The notes below the pieces were generated by a model. That model made no database searches. It was not told the origin of the DNA and saw only the letters and a program-made list of their open reading frames with translations. This document shows positions 42,043 to 52,339 of a DNA stretch of 64,000 nt, piece after piece. The stretch comes from Olsenella profusa F0195 (lineage in GTDB: Bacteria; Actinomycetota; Coriobacteriia; Coriobacteriales; Atopobiaceae): the NCBI RefSeq assembly GCF_000468755.1, contig NZ_AWEZ01000045.1:62001-126000 (forward strand), read 5' to 3'. The translations under genes and the position numbers were made by a program. Each line of letters starts with the position of its first letter. Positions within the stretch are counted from its first letter, which is position 1.

Positions 42043-42128
42043 CACCCAAAGTGCACACGCAACGCATCTTCGTGCGCGTCTGCCCAGGATGTGGTTTCTG
42101 AAAACGCGTTGCGTGTGCACTTTGGGTG
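42043..42128. repeat. Perfect 23-bp inverted repeat (86-bp element)
   Basis: The arms at 42043-42065 and 42106-42128 are exact reverse complements over 23 bp, each starting or ending with CACCCAAAGTGCACACG or its complement, around a 40-bp centre. It stands between metY and the Nudix gene. The arms are too long and the loop too large for a normal terminator, and no T run follows. It could be a dispersed intergenic repeat or a small non-autonomous mobile element. Confidence 0.7.
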
Positions 42129-42218
42129 GATGGTTTCGAGTATCCCCCTTGGATGGCTGCCATCCCAGGGGCCCGCAGGCGCCTTGACCTGTTTGCCGAA
42201 GCGTGAAAGGGTGATGCC

Positions 42219-42839
42219 ATGGACACTCACCACAGCGAGGATGACCTCGACAGGATCCGGACGTACCTTGCGCCCGACGATCGCCTGCGCGAGGAGGTCA
42301 TGGCCACCCATATCCAGTGGGAGGGGCGGATCTTCTCGGCCCAGACGTTGGACGTGCGCCTTTCCGACGGTTCGCGCGCCACCCGGGAGACGGTGTCCCA
42401 CCACGGCGGCGCCGGTGTCTGTGCCGTGCGGGAGGGCCATATCTGCCTGGTGCGGCAGTGGCGGGTGGCGCTCGAGGGGATGACGCTGGAGATCCCCGCG
42501 GGCAAGCTCGACGCGGGCGAGGAGCCGGAGGCATGTGCCGCCCGCGAGCTGGAGGAGGAGACGGGCCTTGTGGCCGAGCGGCTCGTCCCCGTCGCGACGG
42601 CGGTGGGATCGCCCGGCTTCTCCAACGAGGCGACGCACGTCTTCCATGCGCTGGGCCTCTCCCAGGGAGTCGCCCATCCCGATGCGGGGGAGCGTGTTGA
42701 CGTGGCATGGGTGCCGCTCACCGATGCCGAGCGCGCCATCAGTGCGGGTCTCATCATAGACTCGAAGACCATCATTGCTATCCTCTATGCTGTCCGGCAC
42801 CTCGATGACACCGACCCGGGAGCCTGCCATGTCCCATGA
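42219..42839 (+). CDS. Nudix hydrolase, ADP-ribose pyrophosphatase type
   Basis: A 206-residue Nudix enzyme, probably cleaving ADP-ribose or a nucleotide sugar. The Nudix box is complete: GKLDAGEEPEACAARELEEE then TGL, with the glutamates that bind magnesium. Upstream, VCAVREGHICLVRQWRVALE and LEIPAGKLD resemble ADP-ribose pyrophosphatases. The ATG at 42219 follows AAAGGGTGATGCC. The end overlaps the manA start by 11 bp. Confidence 0.9.
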   Translation: MDTHHSEDDLDRIRTYLAPDDRLREEVMATHIQWEGRIFSAQTLDVRLSDGSRATRETVSHHGGAGVCAVREGHICLVRQWRVALEGMTLEIPAGKLDAGEEPEACAARELEEETGLVAERLVPVATAVGSPGFSNEATHVFHALGLSQGVAHPDAGERVDVAWVPLTDAERAISAGLIIDSKTIIAILYAVRHLDDTDPGACHVP

Positions 42840-43779
42840 GCTCATCTTCACCCAACCCCTCTTTCATGAGAAGATCTGGGGTGGTCGCAGGTTGCAGGCC
42901 GAGTATGGCTACGACATCCCCGCGGGCCCCATAGGGGAGTGCTGGGCCATCTCGGCCCATCCGTCAGGTGACTGTCCCATCGCGCGTGGCGCGTATCGGG
43001 GCATGACGCTCTCGCGTCTGTGGGACATGCATCCGGAGCTCTTTGGCAGGACGGGTTTCGACCGCTTTCCCCTGCTCGTCAAGATTCTCGACGCGGAGGG
43101 TGATCTCTCCATCCAGGTGCATCCCGACGATGCCTATGCAATGGCACACGAGCGCGGGTCATTGGGCAAGATGGAATGCTGGTATGTGCTCCATGCGGAA
43201 CCCGATGCGACTATCGTGGTGGGACAGCGCGCGCATGGACGTGAGGAGTTCGCCCGCCTGGCGAGGGAGGATGCCTGGGATCGGCTGCTCAACGAGGTGC
43301 CCGTGCGCACGGGCGACTTCTTCCAGATCATGCCGGGTACGGTGCACGCCATCAAGGCGGGCACGATGGTGCTCGAGACCCAGCAGTCATCGGACGTCAC
43401 CTATCGGGTGTATGACTACGATCGCGTGCAGGCAGATGGCACGCAGCGCGCGCTGCACCGCGCCCAGAGCCTCGACGTCATAGACTTTTCCCAGGTGCCC
43501 CCATCTGGCGGCGTGTCCCATGCGGCCGATGGGCCGGGCGTCACCCTGCTCGAGGAGTGCGCCCGTTACCGCGTCTGGCATGTGCTGGTGGGCGACGAGG
43601 CCATCACCCTGCCCTCCCCTCGGACCTTCTACTGCGCAAGCGTCGTCGAGGGGCAGGGTGCGGCGGCAGGGGAGGCCGTGTGCAAGGGCGACCACCTGGT
43701 GGTGCCCCACGGCTTTGGTGACCTTGCGCTCACGGGTTCGATGGAGCTCATCGTCTCCACGGTGCCTGAGGTCCCCTAG
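42829..43779 (+). CDS. manA: Mannose-6-phosphate isomerase, class I
   Basis: Zinc enzyme interconverting mannose-6-phosphate and fructose-6-phosphate, 316 residues. Metal ligands are in SIQVHPDDAYA (His) and GKMECWYVL (Glu), with a further His in IMPGTVHAIKAG. KIWGGRRL and GECWAISAHPSG open the protein as in short Gram-positive ManA. The start at 42829 is preferred; longer forms within the Nudix gene have no ribosome site. It may feed mannose into glycolysis or supply mannose for glycans. Confidence 0.94.
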   Translation: MSHELIFTQPLFHEKIWGGRRLQAEYGYDIPAGPIGECWAISAHPSGDCPIARGAYRGMTLSRLWDMHPELFGRTGFDRFPLLVKILDAEGDLSIQVHPDDAYAMAHERGSLGKMECWYVLHAEPDATIVVGQRAHGREEFARLAREDAWDRLLNEVPVRTGDFFQIMPGTVHAIKAGTMVLETQQSSDVTYRVYDYDRVQADGTQRALHRAQSLDVIDFSQVPPSGGVSHAADGPGVTLLEECARYRVWHVLVGDEAITLPSPRTFYCASVVEGQGAAAGEAVCKGDHLVVPHGFGDLALTGSMELIVSTVPEVP

Positions 43780-43797
43780 GGCATGGGTGTACGCTGT

Positions 43798-43805
43798 GCT
43801 ATCAT
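43798..43805 (+). promoter_or_regulatory. Candidate -10 element of tRNA-Arg
   Basis: GCTATCAT, preceded by TGT, ends 9 bp before the tRNA 5' end. This is the best placed copy of the GCTAYCAT octamer, since the transcription start must lie very near. Confidence 0.5.
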
Positions 43806-43814
43806 GTCCACTCT

Positions 43815-43890
43815 GCTCCCTTAGCTCAGTGGATAGAGCATCGGTCTTCTAAACCGCAGGTCAGGCGTTCGAGTCGCCTAGGGAGCACCA
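43815..43890 (+). tRNA. tRNA-Arg (anticodon TCT)
   Basis: A 76-nt cloverleaf with encoded CCA. Acceptor GCTCCCT/AGGGAGC, D arm GCTC/GAGC, anticodon loop CTTCTAA (anticodon TCT, reading AGA and AGG), T stem AGGCG/CGCCT with loop TTCGAGT. The outermost anticodon-stem pair is a T-C mismatch. Confidence 0.97.
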
Positions 43891-43901
43891 GCTGCCGAAA
43901 G

Positions 43902-43929
43902 GGCCTCCGCATGCACGGAGGCCTTTTTT
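43902..43929 (+). terminator. Rho-independent terminator after tRNA-Arg
   Basis: GGCCTCCG and CGGAGGCC form an 8-bp stem with loop CATGCA, followed at once by six T residues. Confidence 0.93.
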
Positions 43930-44047
43930 GTTCCCGTCCCAAGGCGCGGTGGTCGGAGCATCGTCACCATTCGGGAAGCTTTTGGTGCCCTGAGTGGCTT
44001 GCGTAAGGCATAATGTAGGTTACGTGTTGCTTTGAAAGGAGCCTACG

Positions 44048-44968
44048 TTGATCTATACCGTCACCCTGAATCCCGCCATCGACTACGTCATGCGTCCCCT
44101 GACGCTGGACATGGGCTTCACCAACCGCTCTTCGGGTGAACAGCTCTTCTGTGGCGGCAACGGCATCAATGTCTCCACGCTGCTCAACGAGCTCAAGGTC
44201 GCAAACACCGCCTACGGCATCGTTGCGGGCTTCACGGGGGACTATCTCGTCAAGACCCTCCAGCAGAACGGCGTCTCCGCCAACTTCGTCCAGCTGGACG
44301 AGGGCTTCACGCGCATCAACATCAAGCTCAACGGCATTGTCATGACCATGGTCAACGGCATGGGACCCGATATCCCGCAGGAGAAGGTCGACGAGCTCCT
44401 GGAGCGCATCGACTACGTGGGTGAGGGCGATACGCTCGTGCTCACGGGCTCCATCCCCAAGACGCTGCCCGAGAACATGTACGACGTCATCATGAAGCGC
44501 CTCGCCGGTCGGGGCACCCGCTTCGTGGTCGACGCACCAGGCAATCTCCTGCTGGAGTCACTGCCTGCCCATCCCTTCCTCATCAAGCCCAACAACCACG
44601 AGGTGGGTCGCATCTTTGATGTCCATCCTGAGACTCCAGAGGAGTGCATCCCCTTTGCCAAGGAGCTGCACGAGCGCGGCGCACAGAACGTCATCGTCTC
44701 CTGTGGCGGCCACGGCTCGCTCCTCTATGACGAGAACGAAGAGGTGCACGTCGTTCCCACGGCAAAGATTCAGCTGGTCAACGCCACAGGTGCCGGTGAC
44801 TCCATGGTTGCCGGCTTCGTCGCCAAGACCCAGGCGGGTGCGGACTACGAGACGTCCCTGCGCTTTGCCTCCGCCTGTGGCACTGCCACCGCGGCAAGCG
44901 ACGGCATCGCAAAGCGTCCCATGATCGACAAGGTCTATGCGGACCTCTGCAAGATCATCGAGGGCTAG
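44048..44968 (+). CDS. pfkB: PfkB-family sugar-phosphate kinase (1-phosphofructokinase type)
   Basis: A 306-residue ribokinase-fold kinase, most like 1-phosphofructokinase (FruK) or tagatose-6-phosphate kinase. It opens IYTVTLNPAIDYVM, has GGNGINVSTLLNEL (sugar binding), LVLTGSIPKTLP, and the catalytic and ATP motif VNATGAGDSMVAGF near 250. The start is TTG at 44048 with AAAGGAG well placed. ptsI follows 74 bp on. With PTS enzyme I next door, phosphorylation of fructose-1-phosphate is the likeliest role, but no fructose permease gene is present. Confidence 0.9.
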   Translation: MIYTVTLNPAIDYVMRPLTLDMGFTNRSSGEQLFCGGNGINVSTLLNELKVANTAYGIVAGFTGDYLVKTLQQNGVSANFVQLDEGFTRINIKLNGIVMTMVNGMGPDIPQEKVDELLERIDYVGEGDTLVLTGSIPKTLPENMYDVIMKRLAGRGTRFVVDAPGNLLLESLPAHPFLIKPNNHEVGRIFDVHPETPEECIPFAKELHERGAQNVIVSCGGHGSLLYDENEEVHVVPTAKIQLVNATGAGDSMVAGFVAKTQAGADYETSLRFASACGTATAASDGIAKRPMIDKVYADLCKIIEG

Positions 44969-44984
44969 CTGACGGGGTGTTTGT

Positions 44985-45002
44985 GGCGGCCGAGTGGCCG
45001 TC
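44985..45002 (+). terminator. Possible attenuator hairpin before ptsI
   Basis: GGCGGCC and GGCCGTC pair with one G-U around loop GAGT, followed by TTGGGTTTGTT. It lies 16 bp after the kinase stop. The T tract is interrupted, so it may only partly stop transcription. Confidence 0.35.
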
Positions 45003-45042
45003 TTGGGTTTGTTAATGGCAGCGCGTCTCTGAGGAGGGCTCT

Positions 45043-46746
45043 ATGTTCAAGGGTGTCAATGCTTCTGACGGCTTCGGTATCGGTGTGGCGCAGGTGGCGG
45101 TTGCTCCCGACCTCTCCTTTACCCCCAGCGTCCCTGAGGATACCGAGCAGGAGAAGGCCCGCTACGAGGCCGCCCTCAAGCTCTTCGTGAGCCAGACCAA
45201 CAACCAGATCGAGCGCATGACGCAGAGCGTCGGCGAGGAGGCCGCCGCCATCATGGGCGCTCACATAGAGTTTGCGGAGGACGAGGGCATCAAGGACATG
45301 GTCAGTGGCTCCATCGACGCCGGCATGTGCGCCGAGCAGGCCGTGAGCGAGGCCTACGACCAGTACTGTACCATGTTCTCCCAGATGGATGACCCCCTCT
45401 TCCGCGAGCGTGCCGCCGACGTGGCAGACGTCAAGACCGGCCTTCTGGCCGACCTCCTCGGCAAGCAGGTGGTGGACCTCTCCACGCTCCCAGAGAACTC
45501 CATCGTGGTCGTGCATGAGCTCACCCCCTCCATGACGGCTGACATCGACAAGGAGAACGTCGCCGGCATCGTCACCGAGACCGGTGGCCGTACGTCTCAC
45601 TCCGCCATCATCGCCCGCGCGCTCGAGATTCCCGCGGTGCTCTCCGTGGAGGATGCCACCAAGAACATCAAGACCGGCGACATGGTCATCGTGGATGGTG
45701 GCGCGGGCGACGTCATCGCCAAGCCCACCAAGGACGAGCTGGAGTCCTATCGTGCGAAAGCCAAGGCCTACGCGGACGACAAGGCGGCCCTCGAGTCCTA
45801 CCGCGGCAAGCCCACGGTGACGGCCGATGGTGAGTCCAAGCTCCTGGTTGCCAACATCGGCAACCCCGACGATGCCAACAGCGCCGCCGAGCATGACGCC
45901 GAGGGCGTGGGCCTCTTCCGCTCCGAGTTCCTCTTCATGGATGCCACCGAGCTCCCGAGCGAGGACGAGCAGTTTGCTGCCTACCAGAAGGTCGCCCTGC
46001 GCATGAAGGGCAAGCCGGTCATCATCCGCACGCTCGACGTGGGTGGCGACAAGGAGATTCCGTACATGAACCTCCAGAAGGAGGATAACCCCTTCATGGG
46101 CTTCCGTGCGGTGCGCTACTGCCTCAACAATCCCGAGCAGTACAAGGTGCAGCTCACGGCCCTGCTCCGCGCCTCCGCATTCGGTGACATCAAGATCATG
46201 CTGCCGCTCGTGACCTCCATCGATGAGGTTCGCCAGGCACGGGCGCTCGTCGAGGAGTGCAAAGCCGACCTCGATGCGCGCGGTGTTGCCTACAACAAGG
46301 ACGTAGAGGTGGGCACCATGGTCGAGACACCCGCCGCCTCCCTCATCGCCGATGACCTCGCAGCCGAGTGCGACTTCTTCTCCATCGGCACCAACGATCT
46401 CATCGGCTACACCATGTGCGCCGACCGCGGCAACGAGCGCGTCGCCTACCTGTATGAGGTCTACCAGCCTGCCGTCCTGCGCTCGCTCAAGCGCATCATC
46501 GCCGAGGGCAACGAGGCCGGCATCATGGTTGGCATGTGCGGTGAGGCTGCGGCCGACCCGCTGCTCATCCCCGTGCTGCTGTCCTTCGGCCTAGGCGAGT
46601 TCTCCGTGAGCGCGCCGTCCATCCTGCGCACGCGCCGCATCATCAGCCAGTGGACCAAGGAGGAGGCGGACGCCCTCACCGAGAAGGTCATGGCCCTCAA
46701 GACCGCCGCCGGAGTGAAGGCCGCGCTGCAGGCTGCCGCAAAGTGA
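45043..46746 (+). CDS. ptsI: Phosphoenolpyruvate-protein phosphotransferase (PTS enzyme I)
   Basis: First protein of the sugar phosphotransferase system: takes phosphate from PEP and passes it to HPr; cytosolic, 567 residues. The phosphorylated His lies in GGRTSHSAIIARALEIPAV near 186. PEP-binding motifs are EGVGLFRSEFLFM, IIRTLDVGGDK and FFSIGTNDLIGYTM, and the catalytic Cys lies in MVGMCGEAAAD near 499. The ATG at 45043 follows GAGGAGGGCT. It lies 74 bp behind the sugar kinase and probably shares its transcript. No ptsH gene is seen in the window. Confidence 0.97.
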   Translation: MFKGVNASDGFGIGVAQVAVAPDLSFTPSVPEDTEQEKARYEAALKLFVSQTNNQIERMTQSVGEEAAAIMGAHIEFAEDEGIKDMVSGSIDAGMCAEQAVSEAYDQYCTMFSQMDDPLFRERAADVADVKTGLLADLLGKQVVDLSTLPENSIVVVHELTPSMTADIDKENVAGIVTETGGRTSHSAIIARALEIPAVLSVEDATKNIKTGDMVIVDGGAGDVIAKPTKDELESYRAKAKAYADDKAALESYRGKPTVTADGESKLLVANIGNPDDANSAAEHDAEGVGLFRSEFLFMDATELPSEDEQFAAYQKVALRMKGKPVIIRTLDVGGDKEIPYMNLQKEDNPFMGFRAVRYCLNNPEQYKVQLTALLRASAFGDIKIMLPLVTSIDEVRQARALVEECKADLDARGVAYNKDVEVGTMVETPAASLIADDLAAECDFFSIGTNDLIGYTMCADRGNERVAYLYEVYQPAVLRSLKRIIAEGNEAGIMVGMCGEAAADPLLIPVLLSFGLGEFSVSAPSILRTRRIISQWTKEEADALTEKVMALKTAAGVKAALQAAAK

Positions 46747-46747
46747 G

Positions 46748-46936
46748 ATGGATAGGGAGCGCAGGCTGCACCTGCTGACGGTGCTGTGCCTGGTGTTTGC
46801 CAGCGTCAGCATGGTACTGGCGCTGGCGACTTTGCTGGTGCTCGGCAGTCATCCGCTGCTTCTGGCCGACCATGTGGTCGCGTTCGCGTGCTTCCTTGCG
46901 GCGCTCCTACTCAACATCCACACACGGATGCGCTGA
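46748..46936 (+). CDS. Small two-helix membrane protein
   Basis: A 62-residue hydrophobic protein starting 1 bp after the ptsI stop. Two membrane helices are visible (LLTVLCLVFASVSMVLALAT and HPLLLADHVVAFACFLAALL), with charged ends MDRERR and HTRMR. Function is unknown. Ribosome delivery would depend on termination at ptsI, as there is no strong Shine-Dalgarno sequence of its own. Confidence 0.55.
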   Translation: MDRERRLHLLTVLCLVFASVSMVLALATLLVLGSHPLLLADHVVAFACFLAALLLNIHTRMR

Positions 46937-47019
46937 AAGGACGTGGTGGGGGTACGGGGGTATGGTTGCCGTGCACCCTTCTGTGGGATGCGGCGGCTGA
47001 TGCGTCTCGGCGAGCGTTG

Positions 47020-47048
47020 TTGTGCTCGGAGTCTCGATATCTTATACT
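47020..47048 (+). promoter_or_regulatory. Promoter of the tRNA-Pro-tRNA-Gly unit
   Basis: TTGTGC (47020-47025) and TATACT (47043-47048) are spaced by 17 bp and end 13 bp before tRNA-Pro. Confidence 0.65.
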
Positions 47049-47061
47049 CTGGGAGCGGCTC

Positions 47062-47138
47062 CGGGGTGTAGCGCAGCTTGGTAGCGCATCTGCTTTGGGA
47101 GCAGAGGGTCGCTGGTTCGAATCCAGTCACCCCGACCA
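47062..47138 (+). tRNA. tRNA-Pro (anticodon TGG)
   Basis: A 77-nt cloverleaf with CCA. Acceptor CGGGGTG/CACCCCG, D arm GCGC/GCGC, anticodon stem TCTGC/GCAGA with loop TTTGGGA (anticodon TGG), and T loop TTCGAAT. Confidence 0.97.
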
Positions 47139-47141
47139 CGT

Positions 47142-47217
<76 letters not shown>

Positions 47218-47295
47218 TGACGCTTGCGGGGGCCATGGCCTGACGAGGCCATGGCCCCCATGTGTCGCCCACGTCGCGCTACCGAGGAGGCACCC

Positions 47296-47823
47296 ATGAT
47301 TGACGAGGTCCGTCCGGCAACCACCCATGACCTTGCCGCCATCTGGCAGCTCTATGCCGCAGTCTGTGACGCGCAAAGGACCAGTACCTACAGCGCCGAG
47401 TGGCACATGGGCGTCTATCCGAGCGAGGCTGACTTCGCTGCGGCCCTCTCGGAGGGCACCCTCTTCGTGGGGACGCTGGACGGGCGCGTCGTGTCGTCCA
47501 TGCTGCTCGAGCGCCATGATGACGAGGCCTACGCGCCCGTCACGTGGGAGAGGGACGTCCCTGCCGATGAGGTGGGCGTCCTGCACCTGCTGGCGGTCGA
47601 CCCCTCCCTGCAGCGGCAGGGCATCGCCCGGCGCATGCTCGACGAGGCGGTGCGCATCGCCCAAAGGTGGGGCAAGCGTGCGATCCATCTTGACGTCATG
47701 CCGCATAACCTGGCTGCAAGCTGGCTGTACGAGAGCTTTGGCTTTCGCTGTGCCGGCACGTGCCACGTCCCGTACGACGACATCGGCGGCACGAAGCTGA
47801 GGGTGTACGAATACGCGCTCTAG
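47296..47823 (+). CDS. GNAT-family N-acetyltransferase
   Basis: A 175-residue acetyltransferase of unknown substrate. The acetyl-CoA binding motif A is LHLLAVDPSLQRQGIARRML, followed by the typical motif B region HLDVMPHNLAASWLYESFGF. The N-terminus (IDEVRPATTHDLAAIWQLYA) also fits. The ATG at 47296 is selected by GAGGAGG; a longer frame starts near tRNA-Gly but has no site. It stands alone downstream of the tRNAs. Confidence 0.88.
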   Translation: MIDEVRPATTHDLAAIWQLYAAVCDAQRTSTYSAEWHMGVYPSEADFAAALSEGTLFVGTLDGRVVSSMLLERHDDEAYAPVTWERDVPADEVGVLHLLAVDPSLQRQGIARRMLDEAVRIAQRWGKRAIHLDVMPHNLAASWLYESFGFRCAGTCHVPYDDIGGTKLRVYEYAL

Positions 47824-47927
47824 CGCACGGCCATGTTCCGCGTGGCTTGCGAGCGCGTATACAGTTTGTTTCCCGCACGAGGAAGTCGGATGGCAACGGG
47901 GGCGGTTTACTATTCTCTACAGGGTAG

Positions 47928-49319
<1,392 letters not shown>

Positions 49320-49391
49320 CAGGGGCACTCACGGGATCTGGGCCTGACGTCCCAAGCCCGCTCCAGCCCCTGCGAGACCTCATACCTTACG

Positions 49392-49436
49392 AGCCCCGCC
49401 CCCGCATGACGCCTTGCGCGGGGGCGGGGCTTTCTT
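49392..49436 (+). terminator. Strong terminator after gdhA
   Basis: AGCCCCGCCCCCGC pairs perfectly over 14 bp with GCGGGGGCGGGGCT around a 12-nt loop and is followed by TTCTT. It lies between convergent genes. Confidence 0.9.
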
Positions 49437-49453
49437 CCCGTCTGGCGCGGTGC

Positions 49454-50797
49454 CTACGTGTCGCTCGTGTCCCCAAGCTCCTTGAAGCGCTCGGCGAGCA
49501 GGGGGCTCTTCCTGGTGAGGCGCCTGATGGAGAGCTTCTGGGCCTTGTCATCGGCCAGGCGCAGGTTGTTCTGGGAGCTCAGCAGGTTCTCCTTGACCTT
49601 CTGCAGATGCGAGATGGCCTTGTCGATCTCGTCGATGGCAGTCACGAACCTTCTGTTGGCAAGCTCCACGTTGCGGCCGAACTTGCCCTTGAAGTCCCCC
49701 AACGCCTCCTCGAAGTTGGTAATGTCGATCTGCTCCTGGCGCATCTCCTCGATCTGGCGCCTGTAGCCTAGCGACTTGTAGGCAGCGTTGCGCAGCAGCG
49801 TGATGATGACGAGGAAGAACTGCGGGCGGATGACGTACATCTTGGGGTAGCGCCACGACACGTCCACGATGCCCTGGTTGTACGTCTCGCTGTCCAGCTC
49901 CAGCATGGAGACGAGGACGGCGTACTCGCAGCGCTTCTTCGTGCGGTCCTGGTCGAGCTTGGCGAGGTGTGACTCGTTGGTCCTGCGGTTGGTGGAGGAG
50001 AGCTCCTCGTTCTTCATCTCGAACATGATGGAGACCAGCTCCGTGCCATCGTCTGCGGTCTCGCGGTAGATGAAGTCGCCCTTGGTGCCGCCCACGGCCT
50101 CGTTGTCCTTCTCGAAGCTCACGTTGCGGAGCTCCTGGGGGTTGAGCGAGCGCCACCGGTCGAACTCCTGGGCACAGTGCTGCTCCAGGGACTCGCCTGT
50201 CATCTTGGTGGTGAGGCGGATGCGATAGTCCTTGAGACTCTCGATCTCCTCGTCCTTGTGGCGCACGAGCTCCTCGCTGGCGTGCCGGGCGTCCGCAAGC
50301 CGCTCGCTCCATTGGGCCTCAAGCGCCTTGCGCTCGCTCCTCTCGCGGTCCACCTGGCTGGTGAGCTGGGCGATCCGCTCCTTGAGCTCATCGGTTGCCT
50401 GGGCCACGGCCAGCTCCCGCTCGCTCTTGCCTGCCTCCACCGCCCCCGCGAGCTGCGCGATGCGCTCGCCCAGCTCGCCACGGGCTTGGGCGACGGCTGC
50501 GTCCTGGCGACTCTGTGCCTGGGCGTGCTCGCTCTCGAGCTGCTGCCTCTGACGCTCGATCTCCGCCTTGAGCCGCTCAAGCTCGAGGTCGCGCTCCGAG
50601 AGGGCCTGGGAGAGCCTGGCCTCTGCCGTTGCCTGGGCCTCGGCCAGCGCCGAGCGCTTCTCCTGCTCCATGAGCCTGCCGCGCTCATGGATCTCGCGCT
50701 CGAACTCGCTGGTGCGCACCTGTGCGAGGATGTCCTGGTAGTCGGAGCTTTCCAGCTCGAAGGTCTTGTGGCAGTGCGGGCACTCGATGGTTGGCAT
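49454..50797 (-). CDS. DUF2130 coiled-coil protein
   Basis: A 447-residue protein. The ATG at 50797 follows GAGGAGCGGCC. An N-terminal zinc-finger-like CPHCHKTFEL leads to a long coiled coil (about 20-210, repeats such as RIAQLAGAVEAGKSEREL). The DUF2130 domain follows, with SLEQHCAQEFDRWR, GTKGDFIYRE and IMFEMKNEE, the spacing expected for a PD-(D/E)XK-like fold. Nuclease activity is plausible but unproven. The gene is convergent with gdhA and divergent from carA. Confidence 0.88.
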   Translation of the reverse strand: MPTIECPHCHKTFELESSDYQDILAQVRTSEFEREIHERGRLMEQEKRSALAEAQATAEARLSQALSERDLELERLKAEIERQRQQLESEHAQAQSRQDAAVAQARGELGERIAQLAGAVEAGKSERELAVAQATDELKERIAQLTSQVDRERSERKALEAQWSERLADARHASEELVRHKDEEIESLKDYRIRLTTKMTGESLEQHCAQEFDRWRSLNPQELRNVSFEKDNEAVGGTKGDFIYRETADDGTELVSIMFEMKNEELSSTNRRTNESHLAKLDQDRTKKRCEYAVLVSMLELDSETYNQGIVDVSWRYPKMYVIRPQFFLVIITLLRNAAYKSLGYRRQIEEMRQEQIDITNFEEALGDFKGKFGRNVELANRRFVTAIDEIDKAISHLQKVKENLLSSQNNLRLADDKAQKLSIRRLTRKSPLLAERFKELGDTSDT

Positions 50798-50934
50798 GGC
50801 CGCTCCTCGGTCGTTGGTCGTTTGCGTCCAGTGTAGCCTGACCATGCGACAGCATAACGTGCCCATCCCCCTGCGAAGGTGTGTCCATTTCATAAAAGGA
50901 CGTGCGGCCTCAGGGGCAGGGCCATCGCGTCAGA

Positions 50935-50940
50935 TAGAAT
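50935..50940 (+). promoter_or_regulatory. Candidate -10 element of carAB
   Basis: TAGAAT lies 146 bp before carA and just ahead of the leader hairpins. The same hexamer is found before the cold-shock gene. Confidence 0.4.
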
Positions 50941-50948
50941 CGGGATGA

Positions 50949-50973
50949 CCTTTCGGTACAGAGATACCAAAGG
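50949..50973 (+). promoter_or_regulatory. PyrR-type RNA-binding hairpin in the carAB leader
   Basis: CCTTT, a bulged C, then GGTA pair with TACC and AAAGG around the hexaloop CAGAGA (50959-50964). PyrR-binding loops have the terminal hexaloop consensus CNGNGA, which this fits. Binding of PyrR with UMP would then favour the terminator hairpin 30 bp downstream. No pyrR gene lies in the window, so this is an inference from RNA form. Confidence 0.6.
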
Positions 50974-51002
50974 GGAATCCATAGGCAGCTTGCTGTCGAG
51001 AG

Positions 51003-51039
51003 AAGAGGCGTCCACTCCAGGGGAGAGGGCCTCTTTTTT
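51003..51039 (+). terminator. Attenuator terminator in the carAB leader
   Basis: AAGAGGC and GCCTCTT close a hairpin with an inner CTCC/GGAG stem and are followed by TTTTTT. It lies 48 bp before the carA start, so it must be conditionally overcome for expression. Confidence 0.7.
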
Positions 51040-51086
51040 GAAGGCTGCTGATACGGGAAGGGAACAACTAGAAGATAGGAGCGCGC

Positions 51087-52339
51087 ATGAACCTGTTGGC
51101 CGGTGCGGATCGTCTTCCGAAGGCGCTGTTGGCGCTCGATGACGGCACGGTCTTTGCGGGAAGGTCCTGCGGTGCCGAGGGCGAGACCTTTGGTGAGATC
51201 GTCTTCAACACCTCCATGGTGGGCTACCAGGAGATAGCGACTGACCCCAGCTATGCGGGGCAGATCGTGACCTTCACCTATCCGCAGGTGGGCAACTACG
51301 GCGTCAATGCGGTGGACATGCAGGCCGACACCCTGGCGCTCAGGGGCATCGTGGTGCACGACATGTGCTTTGCGCCCAGCAACTGGCAGTGCGTCCAGAG
51401 CTTCCCGGACTATCTGAGCGCGTACGGTGTCGTTGCCATCGAGGGCGTCGACACACGCGCCCTCACGCTGTGCATCCGCGAGGGTGGTGCCATGCGGGCG
51501 GCCATCTCCACGCGAGACCTCGATCCCGGGCACCTTGTCGCACGTGTGCGCGAGAGTCCCTCCATCGCCGACCACAACTACGTGGCAGACGTCTCCACCA
51601 CGAAGCGCTACCGGCTGCCGGCTACGGGACGCGAGCGCAGTCACGTCGTGGCCTTCGACTGTGGCGAGAAGCGCGGTATCACGAAGCGCCTGGCCGTCGC
51701 GGGCTGTGCGGTGACCGTCGTCCCCTGGGACACGCCGGCAGACGAGGCGCTCGCCCTCAAGCCGGATGGCATCTTCTTCTCCAACGGCCCGGGCGACCCG
51801 CAGACGGTGGGCACGACGACCGAGGCGGTGCGCCAGGTCTTGGGTACGCTCCCCGTGTTTGGCATCTGCCTGGGCAACCAGCTCCTCACCATCGCGGCGG
51901 GTGGCGCCATCGAGAAGCTGCCCTATGGACACCATGGTGGCAACGAGCCCGTGATGAACCTGCTGACCGGCCTGGTGGAGATCACGGCGCAGAACCACAA
52001 CTATGGCTCGGTGTTCCCCACGCTGGGCCCGCTCGTGCCCGAACTCTCCGGCGGCATCTCCGAGCACGTTGGTGACCTGCGCCTCTGGAGCCGACGTCAC
52101 ATCGCCCCCGTCGTCATGAACGAGCGCTACGGACGCATCCGCCTCACGCACGTCAACCTCAACGACGGCACGCCCGAGGGCCTGCAGTTCCTGGACGTCC
52201 CGGCCTTCTCCATGCAGTACCACCCCGAGGCCAAGCCCGGCCCCAATGACGCGAGCTACGCCTTCGAGGCGTTCTGTCGCCTCATGGAGGGACGCGACGA
52301 CTATCTTGCCATCGACGTGCGCGAGGGGAGGGCTCAGTA

